Shown piece by piece: positions 45,962-56,275 of a stretch of 64,000 bases of DNA. Source of the stretch: Saccharum officinarum (Eukaryota > Streptophyta > Magnoliopsida > Poales > Poaceae); NCBI GenBank assembly GCA_020631735.1, contig CM036158.1, forward strand, positions 77,727,172 to 77,791,171, in the 5' to 3' direction. Below the pieces are notes generated by a model. That model was given only the letters and a program-made list of their open reading frames with translations, did no database searches and had not been told where the DNA came from. Each line of letters opens with the position of its first letter. Position 1 is the stretch's first letter. The translations under genes were made by a program, and so were the position numbers.

Positions 45962-47401
45962 GATGGTGGTAAAGGTACTATCGTTGCTCATACACTTATT
46001 GTTTATATTACGGACATTTTTCTTGCTAACTCTTATATTAATTCTTGGGTATTTGATACTGGATCGGTTGCTCATATTTGCAATACGATGCAGGGAATGA
46101 TAAGAAGTAGAAGCGTGGGAAAAGGAGAAGTTGATTTCCGCGTGGGCAATAATGCAAGAGTTGCTGCATTGAACGTCGGGATGATGCAACTCCACCTGCC
46201 GTCAGGATTTATTTTGGAATTGAATAATTGTTATTATGTTCCTAGTATAAGTCAAAACATTGTGTCACCTTCATGTTTGATGAAGGATGGTTATTCATTT
46301 GCGAGTAAAGACAATGGTTGTGTAATCTCCAAGGATGATATGTTTGTGGCTTTTGCATCCATTGTGAATGGGATATTTATTTTAAATCTTGATGATGTAC
46401 CTGTCTGTAATGTTAATTCTAAAAGGTCTTGCCTTAATGAGTTAAGTCCTACTTATATGTGGCATTGTCGTTTAGGACATATAAGTGAGAATTGCATGAA
46501 GAGGCTCCATTCTGATGGGCTTATAACTTCGTTTGATTTTGAATCATACGAGACGTGTGAGGCTTGCTTAATGGGAAAGATGACCAAGGCGTCTTTCACA
46601 GGTTTTCCTGAGAGGGCGGCAGACTTGTTGGAACTTGTACATACTGATGTATATGGACCAATGAGCACGACAACTAGAGGCGGATTTCAATACTTCATTA
46701 CCTTCACTGATGATTTTAGTAGATATGGCTATGTCTACTTAATGAAACATAAGTCTGAGACTTTTGAAAAGTTCAAAAAATTTCAGAATGAAGTAGAGAA
46801 TCAACGTGGCAAGAAAATTAAGGCCTTGCGATCTGATCGTGGAGGCGAATATTTGAGCCACGAGTTTAGCAATCATCTAAAGAGTTGCGGAATTGTTCCA
46901 CAGCTTACGCCACCTGGAACGCCTCAGAGAAACGGCGTGTCCGAGCGACGTAATCGGACTTTGTTGGACATGGTTCGGTCTATGATGAGCCAGTCGGACC
47001 TTCCTTTATCATTTTGGGGATACGCTCTAAAAACAGCTGCTTTCACATTGAATAGGATACCGTCTAAGTCCGTAGTTAAGACACCATATGAGATGTGGAC
47101 TGGTAAGAGTCCCAGTTTGTCTTTTCTAAAAAATTAGGGCTATGAAGTTTATGTCAAACAACTTATATCAGATAAACTAACACCCAAGTCGGACAAGTGC
47201 TTTTTTGTGGGATATCCAAAGGAAACTTTGGGGTATTATTTCTACAACCGATCATAGGGCAAAGTGTTTGTTGCTCGAAACGGTATTTTTTTAGAGAAAG
47301 AGTTTCTCAAAAGAGAGAAAAGTGGACAGAAGGTGTATCTTGAAGAAGTTCAGGATGAGCCAATAGGGAATGATTCTACGAGTGATGCTAATATAGCATA
47401 A
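45962..47401 (+). pseudogene. Copia protease and integrase (in-frame stops)
   Basis: Continues gag in frame. Protease: SWVFDTGSVAHICN carries the D-T-G active site (about 46045). Integrase: the zinc-binding HHCC region is WHCRLGHISENCMKRLH with ETCEACLMGKMTK. The catalytic core shows HTDVYGPM, FTDDFSRYGYVYL and RGGEYLSHEF (the D, D, E residues), then GTPQRNGVSERRNRTLLDM. Stops: TAG at 47135-47137 (Trp expected), TAG at 47255-47257 (Gln expected) and TAA at 47399-47401 (Gln expected). The protein is otherwise well preserved, so the insertion is not ancient. Confidence 0.94.
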
Positions 47402-49049
47402 CAAGTTGACATACCTATGGCAATAAAGACACCACCACAACCACGAAGGTCAGCTAGAATCCATGCATTACGTGGCGATTTGTTATTGTTAGACGATGAC
47501 GAACCTGCGACATACGCGGAAGCAATGATGGACCCAGATTCTGAGAAATGGCAAAGTGCCATGAGATCCGAGATAGATTCCATGAGTGAGAATCAAGTTT
47601 GGAACCTGGTTGACCAGCCTAATGGGGTTAAACCTATCGAGTGCAAATGGATCTATAAAAAGAAAAAGGATATGGATAGAAATGTTCATGTCTATAAAGC
47701 TCGATTTGTCGCAAAGGGTTTCGGCAAGTTCAAGGAATTGACTATGACGAGACTTTCTCGTCGGTAGCGATGCTTATATCTATCCGGATCATTCTAGCAA
47801 TAGCTGCTTATTTCGATTATGAGATTTGGCAGATGGATGTTAAAACAGCCTTTCTAAATGGAAATTTGGAAGAGGACGTGTATATGATATAACCTGAAGG
47901 TTTTGTTGATCCTAATAATGCTGGAAAAATATGCAAGCTTAAGAAATCTATTTATGGGTTAAAGCAAGCATCTCGGGGTTGGAATATTCGTTTTGATGAG
48001 GCAGTCAAAGGTTTTGGCTTCCATCAGAATGATCAAGAACCTTGTGTTTACAAGAAGGAAAGTGGGAGCGCTGTAGTATTTCTAATCTTGTATGTGGATG
48101 ACATACTATTGATTGGAAATGATATTTCTATGTTGCAATCTGTAAAGACTTTACTGAATTATACTTTTTCTATGAAGGATTTAGGAGAAGCAACATACAT
48201 TTTGGGCATAAAAATCTATAGAGATAGATCAAAGAGGCTTATAGGTTTAAGCCAAGATACGTACATTGACAAGGTGTTGAAATGGTTCAACATGGAGCAG
48301 TCCAAGAAAGGGTTCTTGCCTGTCACATGGTATGTGCTTCAGCGAGAAACAGTGTCCTTCGACAGCTGAAGAGCGGGAGCACATGAGTAAGGTTCCATAT
48401 GCCTCAGCTATTAGTTCTATCATGTATGTCATGATATGTACTCGTCCAGATGTCTCATATGCTCTAAGTGTTGCGAGCAGGTACCAAGCTGATCTAGGTG
48501 AGAGTCACTAGACACTTGTCAAAAACATCCTTAAGTACTTGAGAAGGACTAAAGATATGTTCCTAGTCTAAATGGTTACACCGATGCTAGCTTCCAAACC
48601 GATACGGATGATTCACAATCTCAATCAGGTTTTGTGTTCACAATAAATGGTGGTGCTGTAAGTTGAAAAAGTTTCAAGCAGGAGACAGTGACCGATTATA
48701 TAGCAGAAGCCGAGTACATTGCAGCCTCTGGAGCTACAAAGGAAGGTGTTTGGATGAGGAGGTTCCTCATTGAGCTTGGTGTGTTTCCTGATGTGTCTAG
48801 CCCATTGAATCTACATTATGATAATAATGGGGCGATAGCGCAGGCTAAGGAGCCAAGAAATCACCAGAAGAACAAACATGTACTGCGGAAATTTCATCTC
48901 ATTTGAGAGTTTATTAGACGAGATGAGATCAAGATGTGCAAGAGATACAAACGGATTCAAATGTTGCAGATCCTTTGACAAAGGCTCTTCCACAGCCTAA
49001 GCATGAGGCGCACGTGAAAGCTATGAGTATTAGATATCTTCGAGATTAA
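47402..49049 (+). pseudogene. Copia reverse transcriptase and RNase H (frameshifts and stops)
   Basis: RT starts with the PRRSARIHALRGD linker and WQSAMRSEIDSM...QVWNLVDQP and GVKPIECKWIYKKK. A frameshift at about 47725-47740 separates KARFVAKGF from the DYDETFS stretch. The frame then reads WQMDVKTAFLNGNL, a TAA at 47890-47892, LKQASRGWN and the catalytic LYVDDILLIGND (about 48090). One extra G near 48330, not present in the copy at 57464, shifts the frame after LPVT. RNase H is legible as TDYIAEAEYIAASGATKE and LHYDNNGAIAQAKEP, ending LTKALPQPKHEAHVKAM. Further stops: TAG at 48509, TGA near 48664 and TGA at 48904. Confidence 0.93.
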
Positions 49050-49058
49050 CTCTAGTGC

Positions 49059-49068
49059 AAGTGGGAGA
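49059..49068 (+). other. Copia polypurine tract
   Basis: AAGTGGGAGA, one base before the 3' LTR. Confidence 0.8.
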
Positions 49069-49069
49069 T

Positions 49070-50344
49070 TGTTGGGAGTATGCCCTATAGGTTATCATAG
49101 AGATGATTGTATTGCCTTGTATCCATGATATATTATGAGTCCATTGAATATCCATTAAAGACAACTTGTATCGATTAATAATTATGTACAATTATGTGAA
49201 TTATTTGTGAAACTCTTTTACTTGTATGGTTATTCTAGAATGGTCCCTGATCGGAGTTCATGTTAGGACGCACATGAATATTAGATCAACACATTATTAG
49301 TTGATGACTATGATTCACAAGTCATAGACATAGATATGTGAAACTAATAATGTGGGCACATGTGTGACATGTAGGCTGGACTGACCCAACGTGAGATGTT
49401 ATTATTGTCTCGATTCACATCATATACATTATGTCCTTAGACCTAAGATTGTTGTATGTACTCAAGATGTGAAATGACCTACTTAGAGACTATCAAACGC
49501 TACTCCGTAACTGGGTAGTTATAAAGGTGGTCTTCGGGTTTATCAAGAAACATGCTGTGAGACATAGACAATCAAGATGGAATTTGCCCCTCTCTATGTG
49601 AGAGAGATATCAATGGAACACTCTAATGATTGGATCAACAAATGCATGGCCGTGCTTAGGTTAAGTGTTAACCTATAAGTTGGACTAAATATCGTGTGGC
49701 AAAAGGAATAACATGTATATGGTTTGTAGTGGTTCGTCTGATATAATCTTTGCGTACACATAGGAGTTGACACGTCTTGCTAGAGACCGCTATCAACTAA
49801 TGGCCGAGTAGGAATACTCAGGCCACGTCTACGTGTGCATGAACCCATAGGGTCGCACGCTTAAGGGGTTGGAAGCTTAATTCGGGTTGGACCCGAATTT
49901 GACTAGGCTTAGGGTTTTCTAATTGGGCCTCCAACTTGGGGTTAATTAGAGGTGCCTATATAAGAGAGGGAGGGGCGCGGCCAGGGGTCTCACGCCATTG
50001 GGCAGCCGCCGTCGCCCCCCACGCTCACGCCTATTGCTCCTCGCGGACCTAGCAGTCCGGAGGTGCAACGCTTCCTCCCTGTACGTGTGGGATACATTGG
50101 AGGTGCTGCATCTGGAGCACAAGGACGAACCGCACGAGAGGGACGATCCACGAGCGGAGGGTGGACGTGACAGACGACCACGCAACTGCACGACACTGCT
50201 ACGACGCGTTCGACTATATCGAGTCGCTTCCGCTGCACCTGCGCGTCTAGTGGTAATTCCGTAATCTGTGACTAGCAGTGGATCCTGGTTTATGAGGTCA
50301 AATTTTTGATTTTATGGCTAGCGTAGCACCCTCATAGCCCTACA
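49070..50344 (+). repeat. Copia 3' LTR (1275 bp)
   Basis: Partner of 42491-43758, with more intact CpG sites in its last 400 bases. TATA box at 49957-49963. The ORFs on both strands at 49946-50264 are composition effects. Confidence 0.95.
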
Positions 50345-50349
50345 CTCTG

Positions 50350-50842
50350 GGCACCCCTGCCTGCTGCCTGCTTGCGCTCAATTCAATTCTACTGCGGAGA
50401 ACCAAACAAAAGGGCAGGGAGATGGTGCCCTACGGATGCAAGCCAAGCCAATCCCAAGCGTGCGAGGCATGGCGATGCGGAGACACGCTGTTGCGGGCTG
50501 GTCCTTGGCAAGAGGAGAGCACAGGGGATCCAATTCGGCGAGGGAGCCAACGCGGGGCGAATGGCTGGCTGGGCAGAGGTAGCACCCGTGGAGGACACGA
50601 AACGGGAGTTGCGTCCGCACGTGGGCCTGGAGCCAGACATCCGGGCGCTAGCCTTACCATTTTTGTTTCTCTAGAAACTAAATGTAAAAGCCTACGTGCC
50701 CAACTACCTGTAGCGATGAACAAACGATCAACTCCTGTATCAAAATAAATTTACTTCAAAGTGAATTTTAGCATGTGATTCCCTGCTATGGATAGCTCGC
50801 AAAGTAATGAGTAATATATTCATGTACAAAAATCTACTATGT
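50350..50842. other. Flanking DNA right of the copia element
   Basis: GC-rich to about 50690, then AT-rich. ORFs overlap on both strands with no domain. This was one continuous stretch with 42440-42485 before the copia insertion. Confidence 0.4.
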
Positions 50843-51129
50843 GATGTGTGTTATTTCTAGGCATTGATGCCTGTTAGGTATTTGCTGAAATCCCAAAGTG
50901 AATATGAAAGAGCTAATTTAAAACAAATATTTGACATTATGCATGATTCACTTTAGCAAAACTATAGGATCTTTAGTCTCTTCCAAAATTCTCCCTTGAT
51001 GTGTGTTATTTCTAGGCATTGATGCCTTTTAGGTGTTTGCTGAAATCCCAAAGTGAATATGGAAGAGTTGATTAAAACAAATATTTGACATTATGCAGGA
51101 TTCGCTTTAGCAAAATCATCGGATCTTTA
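50843..51129. repeat. Tandem duplication, period 155 bp
   Basis: GATGTGTGTTATTTCTAGGC and the following 113 bases occur at 50843-50976 and 50998-51130 with few differences. Each ends GGATCTTTAG. The MITE at 51130 is inserted at the end of the second unit. Confidence 0.88.
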
Positions 51130-51370
51130 GGCCTTGTTTAGATGCCTTTCAAATTCCAAATTTTTACACTCTCTCCATCATATCGAATCTTTGGACACAT
51201 GCATGGAGCATTAAATATAGATAAAAATAACTAATTGCACAGTTTTGTTGTAAATCACGAGACGATTTTTTTGAGCCAAATTAGTCCATGATTGGACACT
51301 AATTGCTAAATACAAACGAAAGTACTACCATAGCCAAATTCTTTTTTTTTTTTTGCATCTAAACACCCCC
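51130..51370. mobile_element. Tourist-like MITE (241 bp) with TTA duplications
   Basis: Starts GGCCTTGTTTAGATGC and ends GCATCTAAACACCCCC; TTA at 51127-51129 and 51371-51373 fits the PIF/Harbinger group. AT-rich inside, with ACTAATTGCACAGTTTTGTTG shared with the MITE at 51980. Confidence 0.85.
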
Positions 51371-51575
51371 TTAGTCTCTTGCTCGAAAGTTTAAGGATAT
51401 CACATATCATGGCCCCCTTTCATGCATGGCGGCAGCACCTTCACCGGGCATAGCAGCGCCGGCGCAGCGAAGCGCGCCATAGTGATTTCTATCCGTGGGA
51501 GAGTATTCGTGCCCTCCCAGCGCTTGCGTCTGTTTTACGCACAGCTTCACACACCTCCTGCACCCGTTTGCATGT

Positions 51576-51578
<3 letters not shown>

Positions 51579-51606
<28 letters not shown>

Positions 51607-51633
51607 TACATATCAAAAATGGGGGGGGGGGGG
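51579..51633 (+). repeat. Two long G-runs (28 and 13)
   Basis: G runs at 51579-51606 and 51621-51633, separated by TACATATCAAAAAT. They can form quadruplexes and are hard to sequence. In the copy at 60704-60787 the first run is interrupted and longer. Confidence 0.85.
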
Positions 51634-51979
51634 ACTACAAGCGCCTAGTAGCCTCTACAGTCTACAGTCTGGTACTCTGGTCCAGTCTCGACACGATATA
51701 GCGCACCAACTTCACTCACTCCGTCTACAAAAGCTTTGTAACATCGGCCATCCACAACACTGGGCGTGAGCAGCGAAGCGCGCGTCTCTCCCTAGTTTCC
51801 TACATACAGTGTTGGATACTTGGATGAGAGGATCTCTCCAGAGTAAAACATATCTGATCCATGTGCTCAGTTTGGGGTTAGAGTGCGTTGGAACAGGTCA
51901 GACCCATTCTTTTCGAAGTGTTTGGTTGGGTGACCAGTGAGTTCACGTGTTGTTTGGTTGGTTTAACAGTAACACAAAT

Positions 51980-52253
51980 GCCTCGTTTAGATTCCAGAAT
52001 TCACTCCTAAATTCTACTATGCAAAAAGAAGATTCTCCATCACATCAAAATGTCGGCACATATATGAAGTACTAAATGTAGATGAAATAAAAAACTAATT
52101 GCACAGTTTTGTTGTACTTTGCGAGACGAACATTTAGAGCCTAATTAATCAAAATTTGGACAATTATTACCACAAAAAAACAAAATTGCTACAGTGTGAC
52201 GCGACATACACTATGCAAATTTTGCATCCCAATTTTAGCATCTAAACAAGGCC
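51980..52253. mobile_element. MITE related to the one at 51130
   Basis: Starts GCCTCGTTTAGATTCC and ends GCATCTAAACAAGGCC, with GCACAGTTTTGTTG inside as in the 51130 element. A clean 3-bp duplication is not evident. Confidence 0.75.
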
Positions 52254-52329
52254 ATAAATGAAATTAGTTCAATTTTATCTTCCATAGGTAACATCCGTAG
52301 CTTTAATTCATTTACGTTTGTGTTACCAA

Positions 52330-52780
52330 TGGTACAATGGTAGAACCAAATGGCTCGTAGATTCATCCAGAAGGGGAATATTTTGTGCATGCGGGTTCAA
52401 CCCATCCGTAAAAAAAACGATGAAACCGGCTCGACCTGCATCTTCCTCGCGTGCAACCTACGCGAGGCGGGGCGGCCCGCGCGGCCACCTGGGCAAGCGA
52501 ATGGCGGCGCTGCCTCGACGCACGGTGGCCTGGGCGAGCAGGAGCGGGCTTAGAGAGCTACGCGCTTGGGTGAGCGGGGGCGGCGTGGTGGCAACAACGA
52601 CGACGGCGGCCCGCACGCGAGCAAGCAAGCGTCGTGGCCTCGGCGAGCTGGCGCAGCAGCCCGCGCTTGGCCTGGGCGAGCAGGGGCAGCTGCCCGCGCA
52701 TGGCCTTGGCGAGCTACGCGATTGGGCGAGCGGCGGCGGTCCGCGCGCGAGCGAGCAAAGGCATGCATCCATCTATGTAC
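52330..52780. other. GC-rich segment with internal repeats
   Basis: GGGCGAGCA and CTTGGCGAGCTA-like words repeat. Long ORFs exist on both strands, the proteins are Arg/Ala/Gly-rich and I recognise none. It may be a remnant of a gene-rich insertion. Not called a gene. Confidence 0.4.
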
Positions 52781-52933
52781 TTCATTTTCTCTACTACAAA
52801 TCATATCAGAGAGAACGTCAAGGATAAGCGGACAAGTTTTCTGCTCCTACGGTTCTGGATGGCATTTTTTTGTTACATTGACAGACAGCATAAACAACCT
52901 ACTACAAGAATATAATCACAACTACTAGGAAGC

Positions 52934-53399
52934 AACAATACAGGCCTCCATACAGACCATAATCAGAAGAACTGCCAAATTGACCATTGTGATCTAGACA
53001 TCTCGCTGCTGCATACTAGTGATGAAAGCGGACGGAAACGAACGGAAAATTGCTCTACCGTTTTCATTTTCATATTTTTAAACGGAAACGGGAGCGGAGC
53101 AGAACGAACGGTAGCGGATAAACGGTAATACGAAAACGGGTAAATACGGTCAGAAAATAGACGGAAACGAACGGTAAGTGGAAACTTAAGCCGGAACATG
53201 TATGCCGCATATAAAATATATACTGCCCAGTGCCCACACATAAATACGCTCGTAGATGAATGAATTATCAGATGATGAAAGGGCGGACACTGGCACACTG
53301 CTGTGCACTCTACCAAAACAATACAGGCCTCCATACAGACCATAATCAGAAGAACTGCCAAATTGACCATTGTGATCTAGACATCTCGCTGCTGCATAC
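52934..53399. repeat. 83-bp direct duplication flanking a 300-bp insertion
   Basis: AACAATACAGGCCTCCATAC through GCTGCTGCATAC stands at 52934-53016 and again at 53317-53399, apparently without difference. The 300 bases between start with the Ac/Ds-like end at 53017. The same arrangement appears in the second copy at about 62085-62555. Confidence 0.85.
53017..53200 (+). mobile_element. Ac/Ds-like hAT terminus, single end
   Basis: Begins TAGTGATGAAAG, very like the Ac terminal TAGGGATGAAA. It is followed by dense ACGGAAACG, ACGGTA and CCGTTTTC words, the subterminal repeats of Ac-type elements. No matching opposite end is found before the second copy of the 83-bp duplication, so it is a fragment. 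Confidence 0.75.
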
Positions 53400-53705
53400 A
53401 TGTGTGCCTCCATCAACCAAACCGACTATCGCTAACAACCAACCATAATCCAATAAGTTTCTACCTTTACTACATTGCGCTTTCAAACTTTTCACTAAGA
53501 TGAGAAACTAAAGGACGGTTAGCAGTATACAAGATCAATTGGCAATCTACATAATTTGCTCTGCAGTCACAGCCAGCCATAATCATGAGAAGTAGTAATA
53601 GATGACCTAGAAATGGAATTTCTGCTCCCACCAAGCTTAGCTCATTCAGCAATAGGAACTTCATTCCGATCGAAATATGCATGCATTTGAATGTTTCCAT
53701 GATCA

Positions 53706-54926
53706 ATCTGTTATGCACTCAGTTAGAGGCCACAACAACACCAGGTCAGGACCATTCCTGGTACCACCCCTTACCCAACCCAGGTTGACTATAGGCCCCA
53801 GAACATTCACTCTTGGTATCAACTTTATCCAAGTACTGTAGTAACCAAGCAAACTAACCTCTAGTCTTCAAACATCTCTGGAATTAGGATGGCACATGCT
53901 GCTAAACTAGAGAGAAGGCGCTAGTCTGATAATATACAGGGAAGCCAATCCTGCACAGTCGTTTCATCTTACTGAAACACCCAATTAAATGCCAGTAGAT
54001 CTCACTTAGGTAAAGAATTAAATGTGGTTCATTGGGGGTGCCACATGCATTTAGCTGAGTTGTGCAAATTCCCTTCGTGCCATGGATAAGAGGGGCAAAA
54101 TATGGCAAATCAAGGACATACTCCAAATCAATTCAGCTGATTTGCCGACCTGCTACTTGACAGAAAGCATAGCAGATGGTATACTACTAAGTGGTATGAA
54201 AAATACTTGAATAGTATGTCTAAGACAAGCAAATGTTTTCTGCGGCTTTAGAAATTGAAAATGAAAGACTCAGTGACACCACTTCAAAATGATAAGTGCT
54301 AATCGAAACCAAAGGTCAGCAGCAAAGTACAAGAGCTACTGCTTAAGTAGCACAGATCCTATCTACGGATGGCTGCATTGATTCATCATTTAGTTAAGCT
54401 CAATTATTTTTTTAAGAAAAGGAAAATAAGACAAAGGGACATGTGCAAAATCAACCTCACTTTTTTATTCACTTCATTTCCCCCTTTCTTACAACTGAAA
54501 ACGTGTACAAAAGAGATAGTTTCAAAAGCAAGCAGTCAAGATTCCAGCTCCTGCTGCTCTGCCTGGTTATTTTACATTGATCAACAGCTTATAACAACAA
54601 AAACAACCAGCAATAGCAAGCTAGTGACAACTATTAGGACGCAACAACAGAGGTATCTAACCTCGAAATCGCATTGCCAAATTGGCCAGTGTCGTTTCAG
54701 AATTCAGATGCATATATACTTCCTTCAACCAAACAAACAAAACCAACTACAAATCCCACCGGTTTCTAGCTTAAATTTTCATACTTTTCACCAACACACA
54801 AGAAAGAAGGACAACTAGTATTATAGGATCAATTTGCAATCTACATAATTTACTCTGCACCTACAATCAGGACAAGTAGTAGTCAATCACCTGTGATGGA
54901 ATTCCAGCTCCCAACCAGCCAGGTAG
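53706..54926. other. Region downstream of the host gene
   Basis: AT-rich. The part nearest the gene (about 54500-54926) probably holds the 3' untranslated region, since it is what the pseudogene tail at 52865 resembles. No independent gene; the plus-strand ORF at 54369-54818 is antisense and domain-free. Confidence 0.5.
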
Positions 54927-56040
54927 CTAGGCTGGCAATAGGAATCTTGTTCCCATCAAAATGTGCATGCACAATGCCAGGGAGATGGTGAAGATGGCCA
55001 TGGACTTGGCGCCAATGTACTTAACAGCAACGAGCCCCCTCTCAGCGACTTCATCACGGGCGATGACAATGCTCTTCCTGGCCCCATCAGACATCCTCTG
55101 TGCTAGGAAGTCAAGGAATGACCGGACAGTCTCTGCGGTGACCCTGCCTGTGACGTCCAGTACAAATCTCCTGTTGCTTGGAGCGGCCAGCGTGCTTGAA
55201 ACCTTCTGGATCACGCCGTTGGTGTCTGAATCGTCCACCACACGCTCCATTGCTGCTGCCTCAATGCGAGCATCGGAAGCCTCCTTGGCGAGCTGCCGCG
55301 ACGTCCTGAGGAAGGTTTCGACAGCACCGTTGCAGACAGAGACAGCCAGGTCCTTGACCTTGGCCTCATGCCTTGGATCAGAGAGGCCAGCGAGCAGCTG
55401 GTTGTTGGTGCGCACTGCGGTGGTGCGGTCGAGGTAGGCAGCTACGGCGGTGCTGACGAAGACTCGGACGAGGTCTGCGGCAGCCTCCTTGCCCGTGGCG
55501 CTGCAGAGCGCAGCCAGCCACCGGGGCTCCTCGCGGTCGCCGGCCTCGGACGTGCGGGCGTCGCAGGAGGACAAGACGAGGTTCCTCGCGAAGCTTCCGA
55601 CGACAGCGGAGGCGAATCCGGCGCCCTCGGGGGAGAGGAGGCGATCCAAGATCCGATCTTGGAGTGGGGTTTGGGGGTTTTGCTGCTGCCGCTGTTGATG
55701 TAATTGGCGCTGGTGGGAGGAGATGGCGCGGAGGACACCGGAGGCGAGGGACTCGGAGAGGGAAGACGCAGCAGAGGAGACGGGTTCGGAGGCGGCGAGC
55801 TTGGAGAGCTGGAGGAGGCTTCGTGGGACCTGATCGGAGTCGGAGCGGAGGAACTCAGCGAGGTCGGAACCGACCTGGGACACGGCGTCAGCAAGGGACA
55901 GGGCGGCGACGATGCGGCGGCGGGTGGTGGCGGTAGAGGCGGTAGAGGCCGTACCCGGCGGTTGCCGCTGCAGCGGCCAGGAGGAGTCGGCGAACGCGGC
56001 GACGGCGGGAGCAGAGGCAGGCGGCGGCAAGTGAGTCCAT
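54927..56040 (-). CDS. Conserved-looking host protein with N- and C-terminal hydrophobic segments; apparent 1-base frameshift
   Basis: The only convincing chromosomal gene. An open frame of 367 codons (54927-56030) lacks a sensible start. The start that looks real is the ATG at 56040 (MDSLAAACLCSRRRRVRR, then an Ala-rich hydrophobic stretch and GYGLYRLYR), in another frame that stops soon after. Dropping one base of the GGG at 55922-55924 joins the frames and makes 56040-54927 an exact multiple of three, giving 370 residues. The body is alpha-helical and Ser/Ala-rich (LSLADAVSQVGSDLAEFLRS, then ARDEVAERGLVAVKYIG). It ends in a probable membrane segment (MAIFTISLALCMHILMG) plus FLLPA. That suggests a membrane-anchored plant protein of unknown function. 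I do not recognise the family. Intronless as far as visible. The lesion may be a sequencing error near a contig end. Confidence 0.75.
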
Positions 56041-56175
56041 CGGGGTGAGGGACTGAAAGAAGGAAGACGACGGCGCCGGAGGACGCGCGAGCTCAGGAGT
56101 AGAATTGAGGTGGGTTATCTCGCTGGCTCCCCTCGACACCTCCCCTCCATGCCTCGCGCCGCGCCCCCCGCACCG
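56041..56175 (-). other. 5' flank of the host gene, cut by the gap
   Basis: 135 bases of GC-rich probable 5' untranslated sequence before the run of N. The promoter is not in the window. Confidence 0.6.
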
Positions 56176-56275
56176 NNNNNNNNNNNNNNNNNNNNNNNNN
56201 NNNNNNNNNNNNNNNNNNNNNNNNNNNNNNNNNNNNNNNNNNNNNNNNNNNNNNNNNNNNNNNNNNNNNNNNNNN
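56176..56275. other. Assembly gap (100 N)
   Basis: Exactly 100 N, the usual placeholder for a gap of unknown size. Sequence left of it is the host gene's 5' flank; sequence right of it starts in the middle of copia pol. Confidence 0.99.

Larger units (their letters stand above)
42486..50349 (+). mobile_element. Complete Ty1/copia retrotransposon, inactive, with CTCTG duplications
   Basis: LTRs at 42491-43758 and 49070-50344 start TGTTGGGAGT and end CCCTACA. CTCTG flanks at 42486-42490 and 50345-50349. The primer site TGGTATTAAAGCC follows the 5' LTR and a purine tract precedes the 3' LTR. Between them gag, protease, integrase, RT and RNase H follow in copia order in one reading frame, broken by at least eight stops and several frameshifts. 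Confidence 0.96.
52865..53705 (-). pseudogene. Tail of a diverged duplicate of the gene at 54927
   Basis: The segment follows the 3' untranslated part and last codons of the downstream gene (54570-54990) in order. Shared are TTACATTGA.CA..AGC, TGCCAAATTG.CCA.TGT, TTCAACCAAAC-like words, TTTTCA, GGATCAATT.GCAATCTACATAATTT and the final codons (CMHIxxGxxFLL). The normal stop is lost here, so an 82-codon ORF (53470-53718) runs on into former untranslated sequence. A 300-bp insertion with an 83-bp flanking duplication splits it. It is an old tandem copy of the gene's 3' end and not functional. Confidence 0.75.

Noticed and set aside
52318..52928. ORFs up to 169 codons in the GC-rich segment (and the copy at 61472-62115)
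   Set aside because: Arg/Ala/Gly-rich composition product on both strands; frames change between the two copies through 1-base indels.
54369..54818. 149-codon plus-strand ORF present in both copies
   Set aside because: Lies antisense over the probable 3' untranslated region of the host gene, with no domain; its repetition is due to the duplicated block.
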